Shown: positions 1-10,820 of the stretch, one piece after another
Layout of the letters: each line of letters begins with the position of its first letter
How positions within the stretch are numbered: the stretch's first letter is position 1
NCBI GenBank assembly: GCA_003280295.1
Contig: QCFI01000001.1
Coordinates: 62,001 to 126,000 of the forward strand
Source of the DNA: Prochlorococcus sp. AG-363-C20
GTDB taxonomy: Bacteria; Cyanobacteriota; Cyanobacteriia; PCC-6307; Cyanobiaceae
DNA length: 64,000 nucleotides
Direction: 5' to 3'
Notes under the pieces: model-generated
Seen by the model: the letters and a program-made list of their open reading frames with translations, nothing else
Told to the model about the DNA's origin: nothing
Databases searched by the model: none
Translations under genes and position numbers: made by a program

Positions 1-482
1 TATTGGCTGGGGAGCAAAGTCTTCAACTTTTTATGCAACTTGCTGGGAGAGCTGGGAGGGGTGAATTGCCAGGGAAAGTGTTAATACAGACTTATTGTCC
101 AGATCATCCTGTGATACTTCATTTAGTTGATGGCCGGTATGAGGAGTTTCTGAAAAAAGAATTACTTCTAAGGAAGGAGGCTGGCTTGGTTCCTTTTAGT
201 AGAGCATGTTTGCTTAGATTTGCTGGAGAATCAGCAACTCTTACAGCGACTACTGCTGCTGCTGTGGCTGAACAGATAAGGCCCATTTGCGATTCGGAGG
301 GGTGGTGCTTGCTAGGACCAGCTCCCGCATTAATAGCTAAGGTCGCAGGAAAGACTCGTTGGCAGCTTTTGTTGCATGGCCCTGAGGGAAGCTCTTTACC
401 TCTTCCTTTAGGGTCAGAATTATGGTCTGGACTCCCTCGTGGAGTTACTTTGGCGGTAGATCCTGATCCAATACAATTATGA
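1..482 (+). CDS. priA: Primosomal protein N' (PriA helicase), C-terminal part
   Basis: This is the 3' end of a gene that begins before the window. The reading frame has codons starting at base 3. The fragment opens with the superfamily 2 helicase motif VI (QLAGRAGR, fragment residues 12-19) and continues through the PriA C-terminal region with PGKVLIQTY and a final ValAsp-Pro-rich stretch. PriA reloads the replisome at stalled forks. Many cyanobacterial PriA proteins have lost zinc-binding cysteines, but that part lies mostly outside this fragment. It ends 24 bases before the convergent DUF3153 gene. The identification rests on motif VI and the flanking order. Confidence 0.88.
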   Translation, partial: LAGEQSLQLFMQLAGRAGRGELPGKVLIQTYCPDHPVILHLVDGRYEEFLKKELLLRKEAGLVPFSRACLLRFAGESATLTATTAAAVAEQIRPICDSEGWCLLGPAPALIAKVAGKTRWQLLLHGPEGSSLPLPLGSELWSGLPRGVTLAVDPDPIQL

Positions 483-506
483 CTTTGAGTGGTGTAAATG
501 GGTCTT

Positions 507-1604
507 CTATGGAGGCAGTTCGGGAAATCCAAACCCCATCTTTAATCTAATTCTTTGAAGAATTAGGTTTAATACAAATAGGATAATCACTAAAACCGTT
601 CCTATTCCAAGTTTGTTCCAACGCCATTGGTGAAATTCAATAGAGTTTAGTTCGCCTTGTTTTATCTGCCAATTTACATTGGTGCCAACTTGTGAGGTTG
701 CAAGGGGTTTGCCTAGCATATCTTTGTTCTTAGCTTTATGAATTCGTGCCAGAAGTTTTAAGTCAGGTATCTGAGGTATTTCTTCTAGGTCCACTGTTAA
801 ATGCAATTCTTGTTGAACACCAATGATCCAATTTTTCTCTTTTAAGGAAAGGGTTGGTGGTGGTATTTTAACGCCTGCAGTTTTTGCAGCAGTGGAGAAT
901 ATTTCTTGAACGACCATACTTGCTTCATCTGATCTTAAGGTCTTAGTTTGAATCTTTTGTTGACCCTCTGATGTGGTATTAACTTTTACTTTGATACGTG
1001 ACTCTTGAATAGATCTTTCGAACTCGACTTGCCAAGGTAAAAGTTGTTTAGAAATACTTTTTATTTCCCAATTAAGTTGTATCTGATCAGGACCTTGGAC
1101 CTCTATATCAGTAATTATTTGGACACATCCGCTTAAAAAAATAGTCAAACTAATGAGTATTACTAAGACTAAGCTTGAAAAACCTAGGCTTAGATCCCTT
1201 GTTGGACCAGTAAGGGGTGCTTTCTCTTCTGGTTGCTTTTCTCGGGCTTCTTTTGTTTTATAGAAATTACTTCCTGTGCTAGGATCCAGATCTAAACTTG
1301 GAAGTTGAATTGACCAGTTGTCAGGCCTTCCCAGTCTTGGTGATTCTAGCACTGATAATAGTTGTTTAGATACTTGACGTATCTCATTATCTTTAGAGTG
1401 TGTTAGTTGACGACATATTAAGACGGCTTTTTCCTGATCACCTTGTCCAATTAATGCGGTGATCATTAACATTTTAAGCTTGGAGTCTTTATGACTATTA
1501 AGTGGATATTTGTGGGCTAATCCTTCTAGAGCTATTAAACATTGTCTGTAATCTCCACGTGCTAACGCCGCCTCGGCAAATGCTAGGACTAATTCATCTT
1601 TCAA
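507..1604 (-). CDS. DUF3153-type membrane protein with N-terminal repeat-like helices
   Basis: The product is 365 residues of unknown function. The N-terminal ~85 residues are helical and TPR-like. A proline- and charge-rich linker follows, then a hydrophobic segment around residues 142-160 ending in LSGC. A beta-rich soluble domain (about 160-325) comes next, and a final membrane helix near 335-350. The second half matches my recollection of the cyanobacterial DUF3153 family. The gene overlaps the end of argB by 4 bases (1601-1604), so the two are probably cotranscribed. The LSGC stretch resembles a lipobox but lies internally, so lipidation would require a different start or internal processing. 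Confidence 0.75.
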   Translation of the reverse strand: MKDELVLAFAEAALARGDYRQCLIALEGLAHKYPLNSHKDSKLKMLMITALIGQGDQEKAVLICRQLTHSKDNEIRQVSKQLLSVLESPRLGRPDNWSIQLPSLDLDPSTGSNFYKTKEAREKQPEEKAPLTGPTRDLSLGFSSLVLVILISLTIFLSGCVQIITDIEVQGPDQIQLNWEIKSISKQLLPWQVEFERSIQESRIKVKVNTTSEGQQKIQTKTLRSDEASMVVQEIFSTAAKTAGVKIPPPTLSLKEKNWIIGVQQELHLTVDLEEIPQIPDLKLLARIHKAKNKDMLGKPLATSQVGTNVNWQIKQGELNSIEFHQWRWNKLGIGTVLVIILFVLNLILQRIRLKMGFGFPELPP

Positions 1605-2500
1605 CCTCTTGCAACAACCATAGTTCCGATCCCTGAGTCAGTGAAGACTTCTAGGAGAAGGGAATGGGAGATGCGTCCATCGATGATATGAGCTGCGGCG
1701 ACTCCTTGTGCCAAAGCTCTTATGCAGCAGTTTGTTTTTGGGGTCATTCCACCATCAACTATGCCTTCCTTGATTAGTTGACGGGCCTCTGATAAAGGCA
1801 GTTTCCTAATAAGGGATGAAGAGTCTTCTTTATTCCTAAGAATGCCTGGTGTGTCAGTTAAAAGAATTAGTTTTTCTGCTTGCAGTGCTGCTGCAAGTTC
1901 TCCCGCAACGGTATCAGCATTTATGTTGTAAGAAGTTCCATCAATTGTCGCAGCCACACTAGATATCACTGGAACATAACCTTTACTCAGAAGTGGTTCC
2001 AAGACATCTGGATTAACACTTGCAACATCTCCTACAAGCCCATGACTGCCATTGGCCCATGGGCGTGCTCTGACTAAACCGCCATCCATTCCACTTAGCC
2101 CAATAGCTTGGGCTCCAAGTTTATTTATGCCATTAACAATTTGCTTGTTAACTCTTCCATCAAGAACCATTTCAACAACGTCCATTGTTTTCTCATCTGT
2201 GACTCTTAGACCTTCGCGGAATTCAGGAGTAATTCCAAGACGCTTAAGCCATTGATTAATTTCTGGACCTCCACCATGAACGACAACTGGCTGGACTCCA
2301 ACGCTAGATAAGAGAGCTATATCCCTAAAAACAGCTTCTTGCAACTCCTTATGTGCCATTGCGGCACCGCCATATTTAACAACAATTCTTCGACCAATAA
2401 AGCGTTGTATATATGGGAGTGCTTCACTGAGCACTGAAACCCTCAATGACTCATCTTCTGATTTTTTGGTTTCAGACTTATTCAATTGTGGATTAATCAC
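1601..2500 (-). CDS. argB: N-acetylglutamate kinase
   Basis: ArgB phosphorylates N-acetyl-L-glutamate, the committed and PII/arginine-controlled step of cyanobacterial arginine synthesis. The amino-acid-kinase fold is clear: VKYGGAAM near residues 41-48, HGGGPEI at 75-81, and [15 protein letters not shown] in the substrate and ATP region. At 299 residues it has the usual cyanobacterial length, including the N-terminal helix that arginine-sensitive enzymes use to form hexamers. The start is GTG at 2500, because no earlier ATG is available close to the DUF2854 gene. It is followed with a 4-base overlap by the DUF3153 gene. Confidence 0.96.
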   Translation of the reverse strand: MINPQLNKSETKKSEDESLRVSVLSEALPYIQRFIGRRIVVKYGGAAMAHKELQEAVFRDIALLSSVGVQPVVVHGGGPEINQWLKRLGITPEFREGLRVTDEKTMDVVEMVLDGRVNKQIVNGINKLGAQAIGLSGMDGGLVRARPWANGSHGLVGDVASVNPDVLEPLLSKGYVPVISSVAATIDGTSYNINADTVAGELAAALQAEKLILLTDTPGILRNKEDSSSLIRKLPLSEARQLIKEGIVDGGMTPKTNCCIRALAQGVAAAHIIDGRISHSLLLEVFTDSGIGTMVVARG

Positions 2501-2514
2501 TTCTCTTTCATTTT

Positions 2515-3096
2515 TCAGTTAACTCCATCCTGACTTGTCACTTCAACTTGGTTTTCTTTTGGGACAATTAAAAGATCAAGCTCATCTTTATTTGGCGAAA
2601 GTATTTCAGCTCTCATTCCTTTTGCAAAGAATCTGCCGAGGCGGTCTTGTTTCTCTTGCCACCTGGATAGGATTACACCTTCAATCTTAAATCTTAAACG
2701 TATCCCATAGCCTTCAACAGTTTCTAATTCTTCTATTTCTATTAACTGAGGTGGTTTCTCTTGGTCCCAGAGCTCTAGTGCTATTAGGGAGGATTCAAGA
2801 TGAACATTTTGTCCGTATCTCCACCTTGTTACGTCCTTTACAACTTTTATAAGCTCTGGAGCACCTTTCTCTTTTGCTTTGGTCAGTTCAGATTTGGGGC
2901 TTATTCTTTTGGTGGGCTTTAATTCTGTAGTCTTTAGGGCTAGGCCTCCCAGGAAAATTGGGAATCCATAAAACAAAGTTGGTACGCTGAGATTAGCGGC
3001 TCCTGTTAAGTAAGCCGTTATGCCCACAACAGTTAAGACAGCACCCGTTACTGTGATTAGGTTGGCTGGTGAGAGTAATTCTTTCATGAGTGTCAT
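2515..3096 (-). CDS. DUF2854 family membrane protein
   Basis: A 193-residue protein with two closely spaced hydrophobic segments at about residues 12-32 and 38-55, followed by a soluble domain of about 135 residues. This layout fits the DUF2854 family conserved in cyanobacteria and plastids; no function can be read from the sequence. It starts at an ATG in MTLMKELL and lies 14 bases upstream of argB on the same strand. It probably heads a three-gene transcript with argB and the DUF3153 gene. Confidence 0.75.
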   Translation of the reverse strand: MTLMKELLSPANLITVTGAVLTVVGITAYLTGAANLSVPTLFYGFPIFLGGLALKTTELKPTKRISPKSELTKAKEKGAPELIKVVKDVTRWRYGQNVHLESSLIALELWDQEKPPQLIEIEELETVEGYGIRLRFKIEGVILSRWQEKQDRLGRFFAKGMRAEILSPNKDELDLLIVPKENQVEVTSQDGVN

Positions 3097-3140
3097 TTTT
3101 GCGCTCGGTGTACCAAATTGGTTCTTAAGGAGTTAAGGCG

Positions 3141-3332
3141 ATGCCAATTGCTAAGAATGAATCCAATAATTTATCTGAATTAATAGACCAGTTAGATAAA
3201 GATAGGTCTTGGCTGTTGGAGCAGATTGACCAGGGTAACTGGCCTGAACTCCGCCTTGACTTGGCAGCCTTAGAAAGAGAACTAAGTCAACTCTTAGTCA
3301 AGGTCTCTGATCAAATTGAAGAGAAGAATTGA
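3141..3332 (+). CDS. Small acidic coiled-coil-like protein
   Basis: A 63-residue, mostly helical, acidic protein with leucine/isoleucine heptad-like spacing (SELIDQLDKDRSWLLEQI, then LAALERELSQLL). A convincing Shine-Dalgarno (AAGGAG) lies just ahead of the ATG. It is divergent from the DUF2854 gene and convergent with ssb. I do not recognise the family. The ribosome site, composition and clean fit between neighbours support a real gene. Confidence 0.65.
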   Translation: MPIAKNESNNLSELIDQLDKDRSWLLEQIDQGNWPELRLDLAALERELSQLLVKVSDQIEEKN

Positions 3333-3343
3333 CTTAAGCGTTC

Positions 3344-3820
3344 TCAGAATGGAATGTCGTCTGTGTCTGGGACAAGAGGAGCGCTATTCCAGCTGACTGA
3401 TTCTTCTGATTCTATGGGTTTTGTTGTGCTTGGATTTTTATTGGACAACTGAGAAGTATTCGTGGATTTATCCGGATTTGTATATTCGTTAGTGTTTTCA
3501 GTCCCCTCAGGGATTGAGGCAGAAAGATTGTGCAATTTAGAAAGTGTTAATTCAGCACGTTTTTCCTTTGTCCCATCCTGACGAGGGATTGTATTCATCC
3601 GCAAGCGACCTTCCACAATAAGTTTTTGAGTAGCTTGTGCACGGTTTTGAAGCTCTTGTGCCATGTTCCCCCATCCCACAACTTTGAGCTCGCTAGGTGC
3701 GTCGTCAGGTCGAAGTCCTTCGAATGAAACTTCCATCTCTGCGATTGGGGTTTTGTTGTCTTGGGTATAACGAATCGTTGGAGCTTTTTTGACTCGTACC
3801 TCGAGCACACAATGGTTCAT
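3344..3820 (-). CDS. ssb: Single-stranded DNA-binding protein
   Basis: SSB coats single-stranded DNA during replication and repair. The OB-fold covers about residues 1-100, and a low-complexity Ser/Thr/Asn linker follows. The protein ends in the acidic tip DTDDIPF, which recruits partner proteins. At 158 residues it has normal length, although the N-terminus (MNHCVLEVRV) is divergent and typical of picocyanobacteria. It is transcribed away from cobK with very little space between the starts. Confidence 0.9.
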   Translation of the reverse strand: MNHCVLEVRVKKAPTIRYTQDNKTPIAEMEVSFEGLRPDDAPSELKVVGWGNMAQELQNRAQATQKLIVEGRLRMNTIPRQDGTKEKRAELTLSKLHNLSASIPEGTENTNEYTNPDKSTNTSQLSNKNPSTTKPIESEESVSWNSAPLVPDTDDIPF

Positions 3821-3849
3821 TTCATTTTCTTGTAGTGAGGGTTATCTTG

Positions 3850-4653
3850 ATGCAATCTCGAAAGAATGGCCAGAAACATATATGGTTGCTCTCAGGGACT
3901 GGTGAGGGTCCTCTTCTCGCTATTGATTTAATCGAAAAAGGTTGGAAGGTTACCGTAAGTGTTGTTTCTGCTTCAGCCTCTTGGCCATATTTGGAGTTGT
4001 CTTTGACATCTCTTCTTATTGGTCCACTTCAAGGTGTTCAAGGAATTAAGGAGGTCCTTGGGAGGGCAAAGGATCTTCATAGTGGCTTTGATTGGGTAAT
4101 AGATGCGACTCACCCTTTTGCAGTAGAAATTAGCTCTAATTTGCAAGAAGCTTGTTATGAATTTGGTCAGTCACTAATTCGTTTTGAAAGGCCTTTGGAA
4201 AAACCTCCTGGAACATATTTGATTGAGGACTGGAAAGAACTTTCTACTCATTCTTTTCAAGGGAGAAATGTGTTGATGGCTCTTGGGGCACGTCATCTTA
4301 GAGAGGCTGTTTTTGTAGTTCATCAAGCTGGAGCAAAGGTATTTGCTAGGGTTTTACCAAACCCAGAAAGTCTGAAGCAGGCTTTAAAGTCTCAAGTAGC
4401 TGAATGTGATATCGCTGTATTGCGACCTCTTCAGGGGAATTCGATCGGTGAATTTGAGAAGGCTCTATGTAGACGCTGGTCAATTAGTGATGTGGTTTCT
4501 AGGCAGTCTGGTGGGGCCACTCAGCAACTTTGGCAAGAAATTTGCAAAGATGAAAATATTGATTTATGGCTTATAGCTCGTCCTGAGCTTGTTGGTGGAG
4601 TGGAAATTTTTCATACTATTAATTCTTTAATGGATCATATTTCTATAGGCTAA
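3850..4653 (+). CDS. cobK: Precorrin-6A reductase (CobK/CbiJ family)
   Basis: This enzyme reduces the macrocycle of precorrin-6A in cobalamin (pseudocobalamin in these organisms) synthesis. Evidence is the N-terminal nucleotide-binding strand WLLSGTGEGPLLA, the family motif DATHPFA in the middle, and a C-terminal LIARPELVGG. I use the ATG at 3850; an in-frame GTG at 3835 would add five residues but crowds the ssb start. cutA follows within 40 bases, so the two are likely transcribed together. cobO lies about 20 kb away, so the pathway genes are scattered. Confidence 0.87.
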   Translation: MQSRKNGQKHIWLLSGTGEGPLLAIDLIEKGWKVTVSVVSASASWPYLELSLTSLLIGPLQGVQGIKEVLGRAKDLHSGFDWVIDATHPFAVEISSNLQEACYEFGQSLIRFERPLEKPPGTYLIEDWKELSTHSFQGRNVLMALGARHLREAVFVVHQAGAKVFARVLPNPESLKQALKSQVAECDIAVLRPLQGNSIGEFEKALCRRWSISDVVSRQSGGATQQLWQEICKDENIDLWLIARPELVGGVEIFHTINSLMDHISIG

Positions 4654-4691
4654 AAAAGATTTTGCAAACTTTAAACGGTTTTAAATTTAAA

Positions 4692-5042
4692 ATGATTGAT
4701 CTTAGTTTTAATAATGATTTAGCCTTGGTTTTAACAACTGAAGCTGACAGTTCTATTGCTGATAATTTAGCAAAAGAGTTATTGAACAGGAGATTGGCGA
4801 TATGTGTAAGCCTTCGTGAAGTCAAGAGCCATTTCTGGTGGGAAGGAAAACTCGAACAAGTTAATGAAGTCCAGTTATTAATTAAGACCACAAAAGATCA
4901 ATTGCAAAATCTTCTTGAGGATATTAATCAATTACATAGTTATCAAATCCCTGAGTTGTTGTATTGGAATGCATCAGCCTCTGATGAATATAGAAAGTGG
5001 GCTGAGGATTCTATTATTCCTCGGTCTATTCATGAGTCTTAG
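4692..5042 (+). CDS. cutA: CutA-like divalent-ion tolerance protein
   Basis: CutA proteins are small, very stable trimers linked to copper and other divalent-cation tolerance; the biochemical role is poorly defined. The sequence shows LVLTTEADSS at the N-terminus, LAICVSLREVKSHFWWEGKLE in the middle and the family's PELLYWNASA near the C-terminus. I chose the ATG at 4692 (116 residues), close to the usual ~105-115. A TTG at 4662 would add ten residues of low-complexity sequence. It follows cobK closely. Confidence 0.88.
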   Translation: MIDLSFNNDLALVLTTEADSSIADNLAKELLNRRLAICVSLREVKSHFWWEGKLEQVNEVQLLIKTTKDQLQNLLEDINQLHSYQIPELLYWNASASDEYRKWAEDSIIPRSIHES

Positions 5043-6049
5043 GATAGGTTCTTTTCTAAAACATCTTTAAGAGAGTCTTGCGATCTAGAGCCAAGTTGAG
5101 TAACTATTTTCCCTGCACAAATAGAACCAATCTGACCACATCTGAAAAGTTCTTGGCCAGTTGTATAACCATGTAAGAATCCACTCGCGAAAAGATCTCC
5201 TGCCCCAGTGGTATCAATCGCTGCTCCAAGATTATATGAATCGATCTCCCATTGACCATCCTTTGATATGATTATTGAACCTTTTTCTCCACGAGTAAGT
5301 GCTGTAATTTGGCTGCAGTCTTTTACTTTTTCTAATGCTATTTTGAAACTAGGGGCTTCATAGAGTGAGATGATTTCACTTTCGTTTGCAAAAAGAATAT
5401 CTATATAATTATCTACTAGCTCCAGGAAACTTTTTCGATGTCTATTGACACAGAAGGAGTCAGAGAGTGATAGAGCTACTTTCACCCCATTATCTTTAGC
5501 TGTTTTGGCTGCAACAATAAATGCTTGTTTTGCAGCCGGTTGATCCCATAAATACCCCTCTAGGTAAAGGATTTTGCTCCTTTCAATCAATGAAAGGTCG
5601 AGGTCTTCTGGTGAAAGCAATACAGAAGCCCCTAGATAAGTACACATTGTGCGTTGGGCATCAGGAGTAACAAAGATCAAACACCTGGCAGTAGGAGAGC
5701 CTGATGTGGCTACTTGTGTTTCGAATCGTGCTCCTGTGGCTCGTATGTCGTTTGTGAATAGTTCTCCAAGCCTGTCATTCCTTACCCGTCCTATAAATCC
5801 TGCTTTGTTTCCTAGTTGTGCAAGCCCAGCAAGTGTATTTGCTGCTGATCCACCTGAGCTTTCAAGATCAGGTTTAATGGAAGCACAAATATCTTCTGCT
5901 TGTTCTTTATTTAATAAGACCATACTTCCTTTTTTTAGAGATAAAGTTTCTAAAAAATCATCATTCGTTTGAATTAGAACATCAACAATAGCGTTTCCGA
6001 TTCCAACCACATCGATGTCTTTAACTTTCAATTTTGAACTGAATGACAT
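5039..6049 (-). CDS. PfkB-family carbohydrate/nucleoside kinase
   Basis: A 336-residue ribokinase-fold kinase. Signature one is the GGSAANTLAGLAQLG stretch. Signature two is DTTGAGDLFASGFL, with the catalytic aspartate at about residue 285. The sequence is closest in feel to adenosine/fructose-like kinases annotated across cyanobacteria, but the substrate cannot be fixed from sequence. The stop overlaps the end of cutA on the other strand by 4 bases. It follows purA on the minus strand, so a purine role is plausible but only by context. Confidence 0.88.
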   Translation of the reverse strand: MSFSSKLKVKDIDVVGIGNAIVDVLIQTNDDFLETLSLKKGSMVLLNKEQAEDICASIKPDLESSGGSAANTLAGLAQLGNKAGFIGRVRNDRLGELFTNDIRATGARFETQVATSGSPTARCLIFVTPDAQRTMCTYLGASVLLSPEDLDLSLIERSKILYLEGYLWDQPAAKQAFIVAAKTAKDNGVKVALSLSDSFCVNRHRKSFLELVDNYIDILFANESEIISLYEAPSFKIALEKVKDCSQITALTRGEKGSIIISKDGQWEIDSYNLGAAIDTTGAGDLFASGFLHGYTTGQELFRCGQIGSICAGKIVTQLGSRSQDSLKDVLEKNLS

Positions 6050-6106
6050 TGGCTTTTAATGGATTACTTGAAATTAATCTTTGAGATCATTGACTGATCA
6101 AACTCC

Positions 6107-7486
<1,380 letters not shown>

Positions 7487-7513
7487 TCAAAGGACTGAAA
7501 TCAAAGAGAATTT

Positions 7514-7948
7514 TTAACTCTCTTTAGTCGCAAGCTGCTCAGCTTTTGTTAACTCTTCATTTAGACGTTCTTTTAGTTGATCAGGTAATGGACGATCGGA
7601 GAAAGTTTTGTAATGCCCAGCCATTGAATTAAGTGCTGTCTGCATTGTTGTGTAAGAAAGGCTTTGATTAACTTGAGGGCGATTTCTATATCTTGAGATA
7701 TATGCAGTAATTAATTGAACGGCTTCACCTTCTGCTTCAGTTCTACCTTCTTTATCTCTTGGAATTGCAATGGTTTCTTTGAGGCTATGTGCCACTGAAA
7801 CAGTGTCATCAATATAGTTACCACTCATTAGTGCTTTACTGGCTTGGGCCTTTAATCCAAGTGGAGCCAGCATTAGAAAGAAAAAAATGCTTAAGGTCAA
7901 AGCTAGGCTTATAAGCTTATTGATAAGGCCGTGGAAGGCAAAAGTCAT
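7514..7948 (-). CDS. psb27: Photosystem II repair/assembly protein Psb27
   Basis: Psb27 binds the lumenal side of CP43 in immature photosystem II and keeps the manganese site accessible during assembly and repair. The mature four-helix domain is recognisable from about residue 38 (NYIDDTVSVAHSLKETI ... YISRYRNRP ... MAGHYKTF). A hydrophobic signal segment spans about residues 12-33. The protein contains no cysteine, so the lipobox that anchors the characterised cyanobacterial Psb27 is absent. It lies 46 bases downstream of proS. Confidence 0.88.
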   Translation of the reverse strand: MTFAFHGLINKLISLALTLSIFFFLMLAPLGLKAQASKALMSGNYIDDTVSVAHSLKETIAIPRDKEGRTEAEGEAVQLITAYISRYRNRPQVNQSLSYTTMQTALNSMAGHYKTFSDRPLPDQLKERLNEELTKAEQLATKES

Positions 7949-7994
7949 TTCTTAAGTGCAATTGCTTTGACTTTAAATGGCTAAATACGTCAAA

Positions 7995-9785
7995 TCACTT
8001 TCTGTAGCCAGAAGTCTCTTTAAACATTTTCTCGATTACTTTTTCAGTGCTTAACAATTTAGTCTCTCTATTTAATCTTTTGATGAGTTCAACCTGTCCT
8101 TTTTCGGCCTCCCTTCCAACCACGATTTTCCAGGGAATCCCTATAAGGTCTGCATCTTTAAACTTCACTCCAGCACGTTCGGCCCTGTCGTCTAGAAGAA
8201 CATCTATCCCTTTGGCTTGTAGTTCGAGATAAATGTTTTCGCCTAATTCTTTTTGAGAAGAGTCTTTTATGTTTGCAATTACAACTATTACTTCGAACGG
8301 GGCAATTGAAATTGGCCAGCAAATACCAACTTCGTCATGATGTTGTTCTATCGCTGCCTGAGCAAGACGTGAAATACCTATTCCATAACATCCCATCCAA
8401 AATCGCTCCTGTGTTCCTACCTCATTTGTAAAGCCTGTTTCTAATACCTCTGAGTATTTGCGTCCAAGTTGAAAAATGTGTCCAACTTCAATGCCTTTTT
8501 TTTCTTGTAGCTTTTGATTTTCATTATGGCAACAAAAGTCTCCAGCTTTTGCTTTGCGCAAATCGACCTCTATTGGAGTTCCTCCAAGTAGTGACCAATT
8601 CATATAAATTCGATGTTTGTTTTTTTTGTTTGCACCACAGACGAAGCAATTAAGTTCTGCAGCAGTTTTATCAATCAATCTAAGGAATTTGGTCTTCCAG
8701 TTCTTAGAGCCATTCAGATTCGAATCTTCTAAATCAGGCCCAATTGATCCGAATGGCCAATTACTTAAGCCTTGAAGGTTTAATTGTTCTTGAGTTATTG
8801 GTGTGACACCTAGAACTTCTTTCCCTATTTCAGTTTTTAGTGTGTTGATTAGCTTTATTTCATTAAGTTCTTGATCTCCTCTAATACTTATTAAAACTGG
8901 ATGCTTTTCTCCATTTTCTATTGATGCCAAGAGTGCAAGGACCTTTACTATCTGTGATGGGTCTAACCCATTTTCTGAGCAAAGTTCTTCAATTGTTTTT
9001 TGATTAGGAGTATCAATAAGTTTTGGCTCGCTAGGATTTAGTGATAAGGCTTTAGGTGGCTTGGAAATAGCTTTTTCTTGATTTGCTGCGTAGTTTCCAT
9101 CAGGACTTATCAATATAAAGTCTTCACCTGCATCAGCTGTAACCATAAATTCTTGTGAGGCGGCACCACCTATAGATCCACTGTCAGCTTCAACTGCCAC
9201 AGTCTTTAATCCACATCTTGAGAAAATTTGTTTATAGGTTGTGTTCATTTTGTTGTATGTATCTTTTAAGTCTTTTTCATTTGAGTGAAAAGAGTAGGCA
9301 TCTTTCATAATGAATTCTCTGCTACGCATTAGGCCATACCTTGGACGGATCTCATCCCTAAACTTGGTTTGTATTTGATAAAGGTTTATAGGTAGTTGTT
9401 TATATGAATGAATAATTTCACCTGCAATTGATGTGATTATTTCTTCATGTGTGGGCCCAAGACCAAGTTGTCTGCCTTGTCGGTCTTTTAGATTAAACAT
9501 AATCCCTTCTCCAGCTGTATAAGTTTGCCAACGCCCACTGTCTCTCCATAGATCAGCAGGTTGTAGTTGAGGTAAAAGTGTTTGGAGCGCCCCAGCCGCG
9601 TCCATTTCCTGCTCAACAATTTTTTTGATTTTGTTTAGTACCCTCCACATCAGAGGCATGTAGGCATAAATCCCTGATGTAATGCGACGGATATAACCTC
9701 CTCGAAGGAGTAGTTGATGAGAAATTATTTCGGCCTCGGCAGGTACGTCTCTAAGCGTCACCAGCATTAGGCGGGAGACGCGCAT
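7995..9785 (-). CDS. proS: Prolyl-tRNA synthetase, bacterial type
   Basis: This class II synthetase charges tRNA-Pro. Motif 1 is near the N-terminus (MPLMWRVLNKI), motif 2 is FRDEIRPRYGLMRSREF, and motif 3 is the late GCYGIGISRLAQA. The region between motifs 2 and 3 contains the editing insert (about residues 225-400) found in bacterial-type enzymes that remove mischarged alanine. Length (596) is normal. It is the first gene of the minus-strand run proS-psb27-purA. Confidence 0.96.
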   Translation of the reverse strand: MRVSRLMLVTLRDVPAEAEIISHQLLLRGGYIRRITSGIYAYMPLMWRVLNKIKKIVEQEMDAAGALQTLLPQLQPADLWRDSGRWQTYTAGEGIMFNLKDRQGRQLGLGPTHEEIITSIAGEIIHSYKQLPINLYQIQTKFRDEIRPRYGLMRSREFIMKDAYSFHSNEKDLKDTYNKMNTTYKQIFSRCGLKTVAVEADSGSIGGAASQEFMVTADAGEDFILISPDGNYAANQEKAISKPPKALSLNPSEPKLIDTPNQKTIEELCSENGLDPSQIVKVLALLASIENGEKHPVLISIRGDQELNEIKLINTLKTEIGKEVLGVTPITQEQLNLQGLSNWPFGSIGPDLEDSNLNGSKNWKTKFLRLIDKTAAELNCFVCGANKKNKHRIYMNWSLLGGTPIEVDLRKAKAGDFCCHNENQKLQEKKGIEVGHIFQLGRKYSEVLETGFTNEVGTQERFWMGCYGIGISRLAQAAIEQHHDEVGICWPISIAPFEVIVVIANIKDSSQKELGENIYLELQAKGIDVLLDDRAERAGVKFKDADLIGIPWKIVVGREAEKGQVELIKRLNRETKLLSTEKVIEKMFKETSGYRK

Positions 9786-10009
9786 GGATCTTATTGCGAA
9801 GAGAATTGGAAGCTAACACCTGGCATATACCTCGTCAAAGCTAAAACTGTCACAGCATTGCTAACTGGCCTTCTCTAACAGAGGCCCTTCTGCTAACTTC
9901 TCTGCAAGATAAACCGTACTGAGTAGAAATTATGTTCAGTGGGTCGGTAAGTTCTGATTCTGTTAATTCATCTTCAGTGTCAGATGTAAATAAAGAAATT
10001 AATACCGTA

Positions 10010-10396
10010 ATGGCTCAATCTGACTCACTTGTTGGAGTTGATGATGTTCAGAAATGTTTAAATCGTTCAAGAGCATCTGTATATCGCTATACAAATACAG
10101 AACCTCGCAATTTAAATCCCCCTTTTAACCAAAGAAAGTTAAATCCAGAATATAGAAGTGATCAAAAAGACCCACTTTTGTTTCACCCGAATGAGGTAGC
10201 TCGTTTTGCAAAAGATATTTTGAGAATTAAAGAAGTAACTGTAGAGGTTTTAAATTCTCCTTCTACAGCAACACAACAAGTATTAGCTTCCATTTTGGAA
10301 GAACTTCGCTTTATTAGATCTCATCTTGAGGTTTTGAAAGAGTCTCCAGCCGATTTTGCAGCTCATCGAGATCTTGGAGGTCGACCTGCTGCATAG
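10010..10396 (+). CDS. Small HTH-containing cyanobacterial protein
   Basis: About 128 residues from the ATG at 10010; the frame is open from 9932, but the extra 26 residues are Ser/Val-rich and look non-coding. Residues ~6-30 (VGVDDVQKCLNRSRASVYRY) resemble a MerR/AlpA-type helix-turn-helix. The rest is helical and ends with a Gly-Arg tail. Homologues in picocyanobacteria have been labelled 'resolvase', but no catalytic recombinase domain is visible here, so I call only a possible DNA-binding protein. A strong hairpin follows the stop codon. Confidence 0.65.
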   Translation: MAQSDSLVGVDDVQKCLNRSRASVYRYTNTEPRNLNPPFNQRKLNPEYRSDQKDPLLFHPNEVARFAKDILRIKEVTVEVLNSPSTATQQVLASILEELRFIRSHLEVLKESPADFAAHRDLGGRPAA

Positions 10397-10426
10397 CCTT
10401 AAATTAGATGACAGAATAAGTGAAAC

Positions 10427-10459
10427 TTGAATAGGAAAAGAATTTTCTTTTCTATTCAA
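10427..10459 (+). terminator. Hairpin after the HTH gene, probable terminator
   Basis: An imperfect stem pairs 10427-10434 (TTGAATAG) with 10452-10459, continues through one bulged G into an A/G-rich arm pairing with TCTTTT, and closes on a four-base loop. It lies 30 bases after the stop of the HTH protein. The T tract is weak (CTTTT after a GC patch), so termination is likely but not certain. Confidence 0.5.
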
Positions 10460-10517
10460 CCCCGGCTTTTAAACGCCTTTGGTTCTTTCTAGCTGGGTTT
10501 TCCCATCCCACTTTTGA

Positions 10518-10820
10518 ATGGATCTAAAACCAGCTGCAGGCTTAAGAGCATCTACCCAACTTGAGATTCCAACAAGAACTTCTCAACAAGGAAATGCGAA
10601 AGGAAATGACCAGGATGAAGACCCTTTCAGCTTGAGTGGCACTACTCTTGCTTTGTTTGGTTTGGTTATGGCTTGTGCAGTAGTTGGAATCCCCTTAGTA
10701 GTAGTACTTACCGAAAGGCCTCAGGGAAGGGAAAGTTCTGTCCCCACTGCCATGAATAGTGATGGATTTAAGCCCTCTTCCCCCATCTCCCGCTCCAGGC
10801 TTGGTAAATCTAATTGTTGA
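10518..10820 (+). CDS. Small single-pass membrane protein overlapping ppa
   Basis: 100 residues: a Gln/Asp-rich N-terminus, one hydrophobic helix at about residues 44-66 ([20 protein letters not shown]) and a Ser/Pro/Arg-rich tail. The tail's last 59 bases lie inside the ppa gene in another frame. No family is recognised with confidence. The membrane helix and ATG after a clear gap make it likely to be real, and translation may be coupled to ppa. Confidence 0.6.
   Translation: MDLKPAAGLRASTQLEIPTRTSQQGNAKGNDQDEDPFSLSGTTLALFGLVMACAVVGIPLVVVLTERPQGRESSVPTAMNSDGFKPSSPISRSRLGKSNC

Noticed and set aside
9932..10009. Upstream extension of the small HTH protein
   Set aside because: The added residues are Ser/Val-rich and uninformative, and an ATG at 10010 fits the start of the conserved part.
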